From Limnomonas spitsbergensis (taxonomy: Eukaryota; Chlorophyta; Chlorophyceae; Chlamydomonadales), in NCBI GenBank assembly GCA_037349105.1, contig JAYJMM010000041.1:1612001-1676000 (forward strand): DNA of 64,000 nt, in the 5' to 3' direction. Under the pieces are notes generated by a model, which saw only the letters and a program-made list of their open reading frames with translations, did no database searches and was not told the origin of the DNA. The translations under genes and the position numbers were made by a program. Each line of letters starts with the position of its first letter. Position 1 is the first letter of the stretch. Below are positions 1 to 12,200 of this stretch, in pieces.

Positions 1-8
1 CTGAATCC

Positions 9-329
9 TCAAGGGGCTCGGGCACAAATGTACCGCTTCAACAACCCTGATAAGCTCTGGCTGCAAAGATCTGGGGACGAATCCCGAGGACCATGCTGCA
101 TGGGCTCACCAGTATCACCTTTGCGTGCCTGTGCGGCCCAGTAGCCAACAGCCGCAATTGCCCCTGCGAATTGCTGCTGAAAGCGAGGATCGTCCAGTTC
201 AAGGTCCGCGGCGTAGGACAGCGCCTCGCCGGCAGCTTCCGAGTTGATGGTTCGAAGCGATGCTACTGTAAGGTCTCCTGTTTTGTCATGACTCACTGCA
301 ACATACCGTACCATGGGTTTTAGATTCAT
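9..329 (-). CDS. Hypothetical ORF, 106 aa, possible single-exon gene or terminal exon
   Basis: An ATG at 329 opens a 106-codon frame ending in TGA at 9-11. The product is of ordinary composition: a basic N-terminus (MNLKPMVRYVAVSHD), then an acidic, alanine-rich segment that looks helical (residues about 28-65), and a basic C-terminus. I recognise no family. The frame lies downstream of the TMF stop on the same strand, about 1.8 kb away, with no exon-like sequence between them, so it is unlikely to belong to that gene. A splice acceptor (TTGCAG) lies just inside the start, so this could instead be the last exon of a gene with an unseen 5' end, and its true 3' end may be spliced beyond the window. 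Being real is inferred only from composition. Confidence 0.35.
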   Translation of the reverse strand: MNLKPMVRYVAVSHDKTGDLTVASLRTINSEAAGEALSYAADLELDDPRFQQQFAGAIAAVGYWAAQARKGDTGEPMQHGPRDSSPDLCSQSLSGLLKRYICARAP

Positions 330-2159
330 GTTTGAATGTGTATGTGTTAGGGTTTAAGGAATAGGCCTTCATTGTGACTCGGCGTCTTAGAGAAGGGGTC
401 AGGTGGGGGCTGCCTGCCTGTCTCAGCCTCGTCCGATTAGTGGATCGGTGGTAGAGATTGAGACGCTCCTGCACTTCTAACTGCGCCATCAGAATGATAT
501 GTGTGGGATCCGCATGGACATGCGAGTATGTGACTAGAGTGCTTAGAGAAATGTGTGCATGAGCAAAGTAGCAAACTGTAAAGTAAATGCACCATGGGTT
601 TATTTGACACATATAGGCCAGAGGTACCGGTAATCGATTTCCCGGGTTTGTTGGTGCATTAAGATGAAAGGAACCACAAACACCTGCACTTGATATTCTA
701 CAGCGTCGCGTATTTCGCTCTATCCTCTTCTTTCGAGAAGCCTAACTCTGCAGCCCCCTGGCGCACACAGGTGAGAAGGTTTACGGTATCACAGGGTATA
801 CCATGTCCGCGGACGCCTCAAATCCTGTACTGCAGCGTACGGCGCCCCTGGGCGCCCCTAGCCGCGGACACCAGGTCTGTATACCTACAGAACCGTTAGG
901 TATACAGACCGGGGGGCGTTAGGTATACACCAGGTCTGTATACCGACAGAACCGTTAGGTATACAGACCGGGGCTTGGGCGTCTCGTACTCTCGTCAGCC
1001 TGTACTTCCCAACATCCACCCCCTCGTCAAGTTTGACAACTTTGAAAGTGTGAAATCTGACAGCATTGTATAGGACATGACTTCGCAATTTTCAGGAGAC
1101 CTGAAAGGCCTCCTCGGACCAAGTTATGACCGATTCAGGTCGTTTCCCCGACTATCTTTGGACCCCTTGTAGCTTCGTACTGACGCCAAGAGCTGTATAA
1201 CGCTCGAAACGTCGTTTTTTTATTTCTGACGACGCAATGGTGTTTACTACTGTAGTACGCATTTACTGTAACAGGACCGTAAACGCCGTGTTTGAGGCCA
1301 ATTACGCACTCTCAGCCCTGTCCGGACGGAGGTTTTTGTCTACTACTACATATGTCAGCATGGAGGAATGTTAGTTTATTATAAAACTTGTAAATTACCT
1401 ACCTACCATTTCTGTAATACTTGACAAAAAGCCTCCGTATCGACCGCCCCGTAATGATTCCGTCAGAACCCCAGCCTCACCCGTCCGCGATTAATCCCGC
1501 ATTCCGTTCATGCGTGTTACACAAAACAAAAGTCATAAGACGCGGGCAGGGACGACCGTATTTCTCACACCCGAGTCCCTGTTACGGCGTGTAATCGCCC
1601 AATACTGTTCATGCATATTACAGACGGGTTTGGTGCATTTTACTGACATGTGCTCAAGGGTAAGAAGTGGCGATCTGTTGAGGAGGTTTCTCAAGTTTCT
1701 TTTCTTCCTACGAGACAGTTGGGCGCCCACGCGGCCGAGTCTTTTTGAGCAGGGCCCAGAGGTGTAATGTCATTGACTGTTGAGGAGGGCCTAGGAACTC
1801 ACCATGTGGGGAACATTTAACCTGGACAATACCCAGCCTGCATGTGCCAGATCATGTCTAGGTGGGCAGCCACCATCAAGTTCATGCGGAAAATATTGAT
1901 TGGCCGTTGGTCAGAGACCGAACAAAAGGGCTTCCTGTACCAGGTCCCAAGATTGCAGGCGAAGATGCAGATGAATTGTAGCTGAAGCACCCCAAAGCGG
2001 TTGCGGGAACGAGACCCCTTCTTGATGCCGACTGGACTGTTAGAAGCCCGCTTCAAAGCCTGTCTAATACGGTAGGGGAGACTCAGATTCGAGTGCATAA
2101 TTAAGCACCCTACATCGCATCCAGTCAGCAACTCAGCATGACTGCTTCAATAACCCTTA
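330..2159. other. Intergenic region between the 9-329 ORF and the TMF stop
   Basis: I see no convincing coding segment here. Short open frames occur but lack consistent composition or splice context. The region holds a duplicated hairpin (874-969) and one copy of a short dispersed word (cccagaggtgtaatgtcatt, near 1755) that recurs near 35599 and 35852. Confidence 0.6.
874..969. repeat. Tandemly duplicated stem-loop
   Basis: A perfect 13-bp inverted repeat (GGTCTGTATACCT at 874-886, its complement at 898-910) encloses an 11-nt loop. A second copy has 12-bp arms at 933-944 and 958-969. Both loops share ACAGAACCGTT or a one-base variant. It could be a MITE remnant or a structured RNA; nothing in the flanks decides. 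Confidence 0.75.
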
Positions 2160-5100
2160 TTATTGTGGAGCTGTACTGACACCCGGCTGCTGCGGAAGTC
2201 TTTCCACTGGCATGCTAGGCAGCAACGTTGTACCGCCAGGCAGTACTGCAGTGCCGTCGGGCAGTACCGCTTGGTCCAGGTCCGTGTAGGGTTTGACGAT
2301 CTCGTGATCTGTGAGCAGCTTCACCAGGTACTCGATCTGGTCCCTGCAAACGTGACGTGATTTTTGATTTAGAGGGGATGAAAAAACAGCCCCGTATGCC
2401 GTCTACATACAGCATTGATTGTGATGCATGTGCATGCATGAATGCATGATGCAACGAGAGGGTACCTCCATATAAATTATTTTAATTGCTTTGCACACAA
2501 ATGCGTTACAAATGTGAAACATCCCATGCGACAAAACAAAAGGGTCCCTTCAGACAAATATCGGTAAGCCTTTGATTCAAATCAGATGTGGGAGGAGAGG
2601 ATTACGTCACTGAAATGGTTTGTCTTGTGAGATGAAGAGAAGTATAGGGCTATGCTCTGCAGATCCTTCAATAACCTTAGGCTTCGGGACACGGGTTAAA
2701 ACCCTAATGTGACTGCATGAAAGGCTGGTCCCCCGCCTCCCCTCCCTCGTTCTCACCTGTACAGGTTTTTGACGTCTTGCAGGTCGGCCCGCATCTCCTC
2801 CAGCGCCTCATCCCGCTCCCCCAAGAGCTCCACGGCGGCAATGTACCTGCAGCAGCAGGGTCCAGGGTCCTGAGTCCATGAATCGGCAAGCGCTGACTCA
2901 GATATAAAGAAACAAAGCTTCCACCAGCACGGGAGACGTAAAGGCTGAGGAAACATTGAGCCCCTGAGTAGAGCAGCAGATCCGTGCAAAAATAAATACA
3001 CAGGGAAGGCAATTCTAATCTATAGGACATGCGTTTCCAGGAACAAAAAGATCTAATCCTCACTAGACTGAAGGTGAGGGTTTGGACCCTTTACCCCGTG
3101 TGTTGCAGTCCAGGCCACCCTTCAGAGCTCTACCACGCCAGTGCCCCTGCCCCCCATGCAATCCCTCTGTGCACCCGAGTCTTCACAGGCCTGCGTTTGA
3201 TTCCACCATCCCATGCAGGAGCAGGGGAGGATTGAGTCAAAGGCCTCCTCCCCGTTGAAGTAGGGATGGCGTGCACAGCATGCAGTTGAAGAACCCTAGT
3301 TGAGGGAATGCATGTGTTCAGCCTGGGACGTGTGCACACGCGTGTGGGGTGGGTGGGGGTCGTTCAGTCAACACCATGGCGGGGCTAGGTGGCTTCAACG
3401 GCTGACCGCCCCGGCACAGCACCGCTGCCTTCCTTTCCAACTGCGGAGGGTTCATGCAGTATGCTGCTATTGGGTGATATCAGGTCAGGTGTAGGCTTGA
3501 GGATAGCACCAGGTCAGGTTCAGGGCAGCTCAAGGTCAGGTTTAGTGTCAAGGGTTGCTCAGGGTCAAGTTAAGGGTTACGGGTAGCTCAGGGTTAAGTT
3601 TAGGGTTACGGGTAGCTCAGGGTTAAGTTTAGGGTCATACCAGGTCAGTTTAATGGCTTTGAGCAATTCAGCAGGAATAGGTCAAGTTTAGGGTTTGGGG
3701 ACTTATGATGCCATCCTTCCTATCTGTGCTTATTGCATGCATTATGCCGTTATTCACCCAGGCACCCACATCTGCTGCGATTGTTCCACTTCCTTGCGAA
3801 GGGAAGCCACTGCTGCCAGCGCCTCCCCGGCCTTTTCGGAGCGCTGCGTGGAGGACACGAGCTCCTCAGCCAGCCTGGGGAGGGACAGGTAAGGGATGAA
3901 TGCATGACAGGGGGAAACATGAGGAAAACATAGAGCAGCCTTGGCCTGGGGAGGGACAGGTAAGGGATGAATGCATGACAGGGGGGAACATGAGGAAAAC
4001 ACAGAGCAGCCTTGGCCTGGGGAGGGACAGGGAAGGGATGAATGCATGACAGGGGGGAAACATGAGGAAAACACAGAGCAGCCTTGGCCTGGGGAGGGAC
4101 AGGTAAGGGATGAATGCATGACAGGGGGGAAACATGAGAAAAACATAGAGCAGCCTTAGCCTGGGGAGGGACAGGGAAGGGATGAATGCATGACAAGGGG
4201 AACATGTCGCAGCCTGGGGCGTGGAATCCAAGCCCCAAGGGGTTCAGGATTTAGGATGGAGAGGGCTCCCATCTATACTGCACATAGACATTTGGTTCAT
4301 ACCCTCTTCATACCCTCTTCATACCCGTTCATCCTCCAGACCCACTCACGGGTCCCACATCAGCAACAGCTCCATAAAACAAACTGCAAGGCTGACTTCT
4401 CAGTATCCTTCACTGAAAAGGCTTCTTACTTGCTTCATACTTGCTTCATACCTGCTTCATACCAGGTTCGTGAATAATGACTCTGTGTCCTGTAAGTCCC
4501 TACTCCCTAACTATTTTCAGCCCCTTTACGCGCCACTCCAGGGCCGACATCTCCGTCTGCTTCATACCAGGTTCACACCTCGTCTACATCCTTTTGAGAC
4601 CTCTTGGCCCACTCACTGATCCCTGGTCAAAGTCAGCTCTTTGACTCGCGCCTCCAGGGCCGACATCTCCGTCTGCTTCATTCGCAGCTCCATCCGTAGA
4701 GCCTCCGCCCCGGCAGCCAGCAGGGGGCCACTGGTGCTGTTGTTACTGAGGGACAGGAGAACGTGCAGAAAACGATAGACTTTCAGCGTCGTGTTGCTGC
4801 TGAGGGAACAGGAAGCATGCAGAAAACAAAGGAGACTTCCCTGCTGAGGAGATGGCGGGGCGTGGTCAGTCGGGATGGGAAGCGGGGAGGGGCAGGAGGG
4901 ATGCTAGGAGTATGATGTTGTGATGGATGTCAAAAGTGTCAATATATCGAATACAATTATGTTCTTTGGAGTATTGCGTAGGTTTAGGGTTTGGTTCCAG
5001 AGGCACTCGAGGTTTGAAAGGATGCACTCCGCCGGGTCATGGGAAGATCGATCTGCAAGCGCCCAGTCTGTGTCACCCCCCCTCTATTTCCATGCATGAT

Positions 5101-6290
5101 ATGATGTCTGGGTGGAGTACCTGATGGACTGCTGACGACCCATTGGGGAGGGCAGGCCCGGAGTGGCATCCGTGCCGCTTTCGCTGTTGACACGCAGGAG
5201 CTGCCCGGCAGCTACCTCGTTATGCGAGCTGCAAGGATCAAATGAAAAAAACGCATGCTTCAATCAAATGACAAGATACACTCTTCAATCCAGCCTTTAA
5301 TGGATAGAAGAAAAAACAGATCCGTTGATTGCTGAATTTTGTGAACATAACAATATTGTGTGAATCCAGGGCGCAACCTGCGCCGGATGTGGCAGGCTGA
5401 CAGCCATTTTGTGTGAACCTGGAATTTTTGTGTGGACTCAAGGCGTACCTGGTACTGGCTGCTGCCGCCTGGTTGCTGGGCACCTGCTCGCCCTCCTTGA
5501 TGAGAACCCAGCGATAGCCTGACAGCAAAACCACACATCGACGACATGGGTGTTGGCATAAAGACATAATGTTGCTTGGGAGGAGATTGCATCTATAACA
5601 CCCCTTCTTGATCCTCACCCAGTTGGGGTATAAACCCTAAACCCTAGGGATTCATACTCCATGAGCAAAACCACACATGGACGAGAAGGTGGTTCACCAA
5701 TTGTTGATTAAGCAACAATGGGTAAGGAGGGTGAAGACTGCATCCATGCAACATCCACGTCCTTGATCGGACCCCAGAGATACCCCATGAGAGTAACACA
5801 CACACAACCACTGGAGAGTATTAATTTCAGCGTCCACACATCAACGCAAGGCTTAAAGTTACGGCATCCACAATCCAACCTAGAAGCATTCGCAGGCAGC
5901 ACCGAAAGACACTAATTCCTTTCACGTGTGACCAACACCTTGGCCTCATTGCCTGTTGACCATATTTCATGGTTATTTTGGTGAGGATGCTTGTAACCGC
6001 AGACCACATGACTGGGTCCAAGGAGCCGTCTTCGGAAATTCTTTTCAGGCCTGGAAACTTTTATTTATACCTGCCATTTCAACAAACCACAGTCCCACTT
6101 CAACCAGCCAGCCCCATGCATAGGGAAAGGGATCCTTCGTATTCTTTGAGCCGCTATTGTGTGCATACCAGGTGTGGACATGCCCTCAATACCTCATACC
6201 TGGAGCCGCCATTGTTGGTTGTGTTTGATGGTGGTCGGCCCCGCTACCGCTACTCCGCCCGCCCGGTGCCATGCGGACCTGGGCCTGCGC
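2160..6290 (-). CDS. TMF: TMF exons 14-20: C-terminal Golgi-binding coiled coil (residues 801-1058)
   Basis: Exons 14-16 (6290-6200, 5518-5449, 5228-5121) encode a Gly/Ser/Gln-rich linker ending [11 protein letters not shown]. Exons 17-19 (4745-4617, 3874-3770, 2846-2757) encode the conserved TMF DNA-binding-named coiled coil, with [22 protein letters not shown] and [18 protein letters not shown]. Exon 20 (2343-2160) gives [10 protein letters not shown], then a weakly conserved tail to TAA at 2160-2162. The intron between exons 18 and 19 uses the donor GTGGGT directly after AT, which restores the ATG-TAC codons and keeps frame. The intron between exons 14 and 15 is split inside a Gly codon. 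Confidence 0.85.
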
Positions 6291-9200
6291 CTGTGAGACA
6301 AGAGGCACGGGGGCTGGGTCAGGGAAAGAAAACATGATCACCGCTGTGCAGGGGGGTCGGATTACAAGCTGCTGATCCCTTGCTATGCCGGCCCATATGA
6401 TCACTCTTACAGGATCAGGCCATGGCGTTTATGCATGGGGTTTGTGCATGGGGTTTATGCGTGGCGTTTATGCATAGCGTTTATGCATGGCGTTTATGCA
6501 TGGCGTTTATGCGTGGCGTTTGTGCATGGGGTTTATGCATGGCGTTTATGCATGGCGTTTATGCATGGGGTTTATGCGTGGTGTTTATGCATGGCGTTTA
6601 TGCATGGCGTTTATGCATGGGGTTTATGCGTGGCGTTTATGCTTGGCGTTTATGCATGGCGTTTATGCATGGCGTTTATGCATGGGGTTTATGCATGGGG
6701 TTTATGCGTGGCGTTTATGCATGGCGTTTATGCGTTTATGCATGGCGTTTATGCGTGGGGTTTATGCATGGCGTTTATGCGTGGCGTTTAAGCATGGGGT
6801 TTATGCATGGGGTTTATGCATGGGGTTTATGCGTGACGTTTATGCATGGCGTTTATGCGTGGCGTTTGTGCATGGGGTTTATGCATGGCGTTTATGCATG
6901 GCGTTTATGCATGGGGTTTATGCGTGGTGTTTATGCATGGCGTTTATGCATGGCGTTTATGCATGGGGTTTATGCGTGGCGCTTATGCTTGGCGTTTATG
7001 CATGACGTTTATGCATGGCGTTTATGCATGGGGTTTATGCATGGCGTTTATGCGTGGCGTTTATGCATGGCGTTTGTGCGTTTATGCATGGCGTTTATGC
7101 GTGGGGTTTATGCATGGCGTTTATGCGTGGCGTTTATGCATGGGGTTTATGCATGGGGTTTATGCATGGCGTTTATGCATGGCGTTTATGCATGGCGTTT
7201 ATGCATGGCGTTTATGCATGGGGTTTATGCATGGGGTTTATGCATGGCGTTTATGCGTGGCGTTTAAGCATGGGGTTTATGCATGGGGTTTATGCATGGC
7301 GTTTATGCATGGCGTTTATGCGTGGCGTTTATGCGTTGATGCATGGTGTTTATTTGTTCCAAGAGTTGCGGTTCGACAGGGAGCTTCTTCATTCAACACC
7401 ATAGGGCTTTTCGAGCCATTTAATAAGCGGGCGCTGAAATGCATGACACCCTGCCAATCAAATCCACAACACTAGACCCCCACAGCTGAGATTCAAGCAA
7501 TTATGTCTTTTGTTCAAATACAATCAAATCAAATCCACAGCCCGTGTCCCAGGCAACCAGCTGTGACCTCAGACCCAAAGCCTGTCATTCAGACCAAATC
7601 AAATCCACAGCCCTGGACCCCAAAGTTGAGAGGGAATTTTACCACAGCGTCCGACCTCACCTGAGCCAGCTGCCCAGCTGTGGACCCAGCACCGACCTGT
7701 CCTCAAATCAAATCAAATCCACAGCATCTAACCCACACCTGAGCCAGCTGTGCCTCCAGCTCTGCAGCCCGTTGTTCAAACCAAATTGAATCAAATCCAC
7801 AGCATCTAACCCACACCTGAGCCAGCTGTGCCTCCAGCCCGTCGTTCAAACCAAATTGAATTAAGTCCAGGGCCCTTGCCCCCAAATTGTGATGTATAAT
7901 TGTATGAATTACCACAGCATTCAACGTTACCTGAGCCAATTGAGACTCCAGCTGTGCAGCCCGTCCTCCAAATTGAATAAAACCCACGACTATTTAACCA
8001 CACCTGAGCCAGCTGAGACTCCAGCTCCGCAGCCCGTCTTTCAAACTCTCTCCCCACAGATACCGCGTCCGCCTCTGCCGCCTGCCTGCCGCGCCTCTCA
8101 CCCTCTATTGTGTCGGAGGCTATGCGGGCGGCCTGGTGGGAAGGAGCATTGAAAGAGGACAGCGGTTAGACATTGAGGGTGGGCAGGCGGGTCTGGGTGG
8201 GCAGGCGGGTCTGGGTGGGCAGGCGGGTCTGGGTGGGCAGGCGGGTCTGGGTGGGCAGGCGGGTCTGGGTGGGCAGGCGGGTCTGGGTGGGCAGGCGGGT
8301 CTGGGTGGGCAGGCGGGTCTGGGTGGGCAGGCGGGTCTGGGTGGGCAGGCGGGTCTGGGTGGGCAGGAGGGTCTGGGTGGGCAGGCGGGTCTGGGTGGGC
8401 CGGCGGGTCTGGGTGGGCCGGCGGGTCTGGGTGGGCAGGCGGGTCTGGGTGGGCAGGCGGGTCTGGGTGGGCAGGCGGGTCTGGGTGGGCAGGCGGGTCT
8501 GGGTGGACAGGCGGGTCTGGGTGGGCAGGCGGGTCTGGGTGGGCAGGCGGGTCTGGGTGGGCAGGCGGGTCTGGGTGGGCAGGCGGGTCTGGGTGGGCAG
8601 GCGGGTCTGGGTGGGCAGGCGGGTCTGGGTGGGCAGGAGGGTCTGGGTGGGCTGGAGTGTCTGGGTGGGCAGGAGGGTCTGGGTGGGCAGGAGGGTCTGG
8701 GTGGGCAGGAGGGTCTGGGTGGGCAGGAGGGTCTGGGTGGGCAGGCGGGTCTGGGTGGGCAGGCGGGTCTGGGTGGGCAGGCGGGTCTGGGTGGGCAGGC
8801 GGGTCTGGTAGGGCAGGAGGGTCTGGGTGGGCAGGAGGGTCTGGGTGGGCAGGAGGGTCTGGGTGGGCAGATGTTGAAGGGCCGGCATGCGGCGCCTGTC
8901 ACCCTAAAGGTGTCAGTGGCCATACTGGACTAGGTCTGGAGTGCAAGGATGCCATTACCAGGCTTGAGGGTTTATGGAGGGTCAGCAGGACCTGAGGGTC
9001 AGCAGGACTGTAGGGTCAGCAGGACTGTAGGGTCAGCAGGACTTGAGGGGCATGTAGCTTATGAACATGGCTTGAGGGGCATGCCGGCTGCTAGGGTTAA
9101 GCCTAGGAGGGCCTGAAGGACAGGGAAGCCATTGCCAGGGTTGAGGCCTGAAGGCCAGGAGGGTTAAGGGGTCAAGGAGCCAAGGAGTTCGTCGGCAGGG

Positions 9201-12200
9201 TGAGGGACCTGCCTGGCCGCACCTTTTCTGCCTGCTGGCCGGGAGGGTTTAGGGGACAGGTGGTTCATCGTCAGGGTCAGGGACCTGCCTGGCCGCACCT
9301 CCTCTGCCTGCTGGCCAGCCAGTGTCAGCCGCTCCTGCATCAGCTCCACCTGCTGAAGCTGGACACAGATGCGCTCCTCAGCAAGGCTGCAGCGCTTGTC
9401 AGACGCCTCCAGCTGCTCCTGGAGGCTGCGCACCTCATTCCGCCCGGCCTGTTCAGAGCGGGGAGGGAAGGGGAGGGGAGGGGGGAGGGGTGTTGGTGGT
9501 CAAGAGGGGAGGAAGTGGGAGGTGGGGGGGCAGGGGGCAGGGCTCTACGCACCTCACTCCACCCGACCTATTCAGAGGAAGGAGGGGAAGGGGAGGGATG
9601 TTGGGGGTCAAGAGGGGGGTCAAGAGGGGGGTGGTGAGAGAAATTGTAACTTATAAAATTGGTACCTGCGGTGCAGTGCAGTGCGGTGCAGTGCATCCAC
9701 CCCACCCGTGCGCGTTGCTTGTACCGGGGCTAACAAACTGGCATAAGAAACAACACTACACTCAGTTTGAATTTTAAAGCAGTATCGGCAGCGCCGCATC
9801 CACCCCGGACATGCGCATCGCAAGATCATGCGCCCATTCTAAGAAAATACGATTCCCTACATTTCAAATTACAGTACCGGCTCCTGTAGCGCCGCATCCA
9901 CCCCATACATGCGCGCCCATTATAACACATGAGCCCGTTACAGTACAAAACAAGTCCCCATTATAATTTATGAATATGTGCCCATTATAACAAATAACGT
10001 GTTGCGATTAAACAGTGTACCTGTAGTGCCGCATCCACCCCAGACATGCGAGTGGCTAATGCCTGGGCTCGGTCTGAAGTCAGCCGCTCCCGCTCGGTGG
10101 CCGCGGCGGCCTTCACCTCTGCATCCGATATCCGCTGGTGCAGCATCTCCTCGGCAGCGGACCAGGCATCAGCTTGAGCATTGGCAGCGGACTGAGGCCA
10201 AGCGAGAGGCGGGAGCGGGGTAAGACACAGCACATGAGGATAATAAGGGGTGGGGGGTGATGTCTGATAACCGCGGAAGGGGGCAACTAGGCGTCCTCAG
10301 CAGTGGACCAGGCATCAGCTTGAGCATTGGCAGCGGACTGAGGCCAAGAAAATGAGGATTTGTGCGTGTTGGAATACCTAAGCGTGTGTGGGTAAAGGGA
10401 GAGGATCAATATGTTTTAATTGCAAAAGGGGGAGGCAAGGCGTTCTAGGTACCGTCTTTGGCGTCAGCTTGAGCATTGGCAGCGGAAGGTGACCAAGAAA
10501 AAGGGGGTTCGTGAGTGTAAGATATAAAAAAGTGTGGATAATAGGGGGGTGGGTCTTGACTGCACCAGGGAGACAGCCTAGGGCATTTGCAGCAGACTGT
10601 GGCCAAGAGAGGGGGGATTTGTGGGTTCAGGGACAAGCATGTGTGGACACAACTATCCCTCCCCTGCAGGCGGGGGTGAGAAGGCGTCTCAGGCAGCAGA
10701 CCAGGCATTGACATGGCGCCATTAGCAGAAGACTTTGGTCAAAAAGGGGGGGGGGTAACAGGAGACAAGAAACTGCTTTGGCTGCAGCAGGGGTTGGGAG
10801 GATGGCCTTAAGAGCAGACCAGGCGTCAGCTTGGGCATTGGTAGCTGACTGGGACCAACAGAGGACAGGAGGGGGTCAGAGGGGTCTGAGGGGTTGAGGT
10901 TTTGATGGTCAGAACTGGGGGTCCAACGGACAAGACTCTGGGCTCTGCTTGCGAAGGGAGAGGGAAGATGTCCTGAGCAGCAGAGCAGGAGTCAGCTTGA
11001 TAATGGCCTCCGGACAGAGGCAATGGGGGCATCCAGAGAATGGGCGTGTGGGTAGGTACAAAGGGTTTTGATTCAAACCCTTCCAGGTGTGTGTGGGACT
11101 GTGGCCGACGGTACGGTCATGTTCACACTTTGGATTCAAAACAGGGAGCGTGTGCGGTCATAGCGACTGAGGAGCATCGGGGCGGAGCACCTGCCAGCAA
11201 CCAATGTCGGCAACACCTGCCCAGACCGACACAGTGCCGACATGGTCCAGATTCCAGAGAATTCGAATTTAACCCAGTGCTATTCAGAGTAATACGAGTA
11301 TACAGTAACTCGCGAGGACACATTTAACAGTGAAGCAGACGTGGACGGTAAGTGGCCCCCTGTCATCTGCATGATCAGTGCCCCCCCCCCCCCCCTGTCA
11401 TCTGCATGATAAGTGCTCCCCCCCCCTGTCACCTGCATGATCAGTGCCCCCCCCCCCCCTGTCATCTGCATGATAAGTGCTCCCCCCCCCTGTCACCTGC
11501 ATGATAAGTGCTCCCCCCCCCTGTCACCTGCATGATAAGTGCTCCCTCCCCTGTCACCTGCATGATCAGTGCCCCCCCCCCCTGTCACCTGCATGATAAG
11601 TGCCCCCCCCCCCTGTCACCTGCATGATAAGTGCTCCCCCCCCCCCTGTCACCTGCATGATCAGTGCTCCCTCCCCTGTCACCTGCATGGCCTCAATCTG
11701 CCTCAGGAGTGGCCGGGCGGTCTCAGGCAGCTTGGCCGTGAGCTCCTGATGACGCAACTCGGCACCATGGCAGCGCCGCTCCAAATCCGACAAATCCTGA
11801 ATGCATCAAGTGTTGGGATGTGTGAACGGCTGGTGAATGGTGCTGGCGAACGGTGCCGATGAGTGGTGTTGGTGAATGGTGCTGGTGAATGATGCCGATG
11901 AGTGGTGCGGGTGAATGGTGTCGATGAGTGGTGTCGGTGAATGGTCATGGCGAATGGCGCTGGTGAGTGGTGTCGGTGAGTGGTGCTGGTGAATGGTATC
12001 GATGAATGGTGCTGGTGAGTGGTGTTGGTGAATGTTGCCCGTGAATGGTGCTGGTGAATGGTGCATTTAAGTGGTGTGTGGGGGTGGTGTTGGTGAATGG
12101 TGTCGGTGAATGGTGCTGGAGAATGGTGCATTTACGTGGTGTGTGGGAGTGGTGTCGGTGAGTGGTGTTGGTGAATGGTGTTGGTGAATGGTGCATTTGA

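Noticed and set aside
5632..5655. True internal telomere or chromosome-fusion site
   Set aside because: Only about two telomere-type words occur, inside an intron that holds decayed copies of an exon edge; too short to claim a former chromosome end.
6422..7475. Open frames of 118-281 codons with [10 protein letters not shown] repeats
   Set aside because: A 13-bp tandem array produces the same peptide in all three frames; no start, domain or splice context supports translation.
8120..8995. Gly/Gln- or Cys/Pro-rich open frames on both strands
   Set aside because: They are artefacts of an 18-bp array in a TMF intron. The resemblance to collagen-like or Cys-Pro structural proteins is only compositional.
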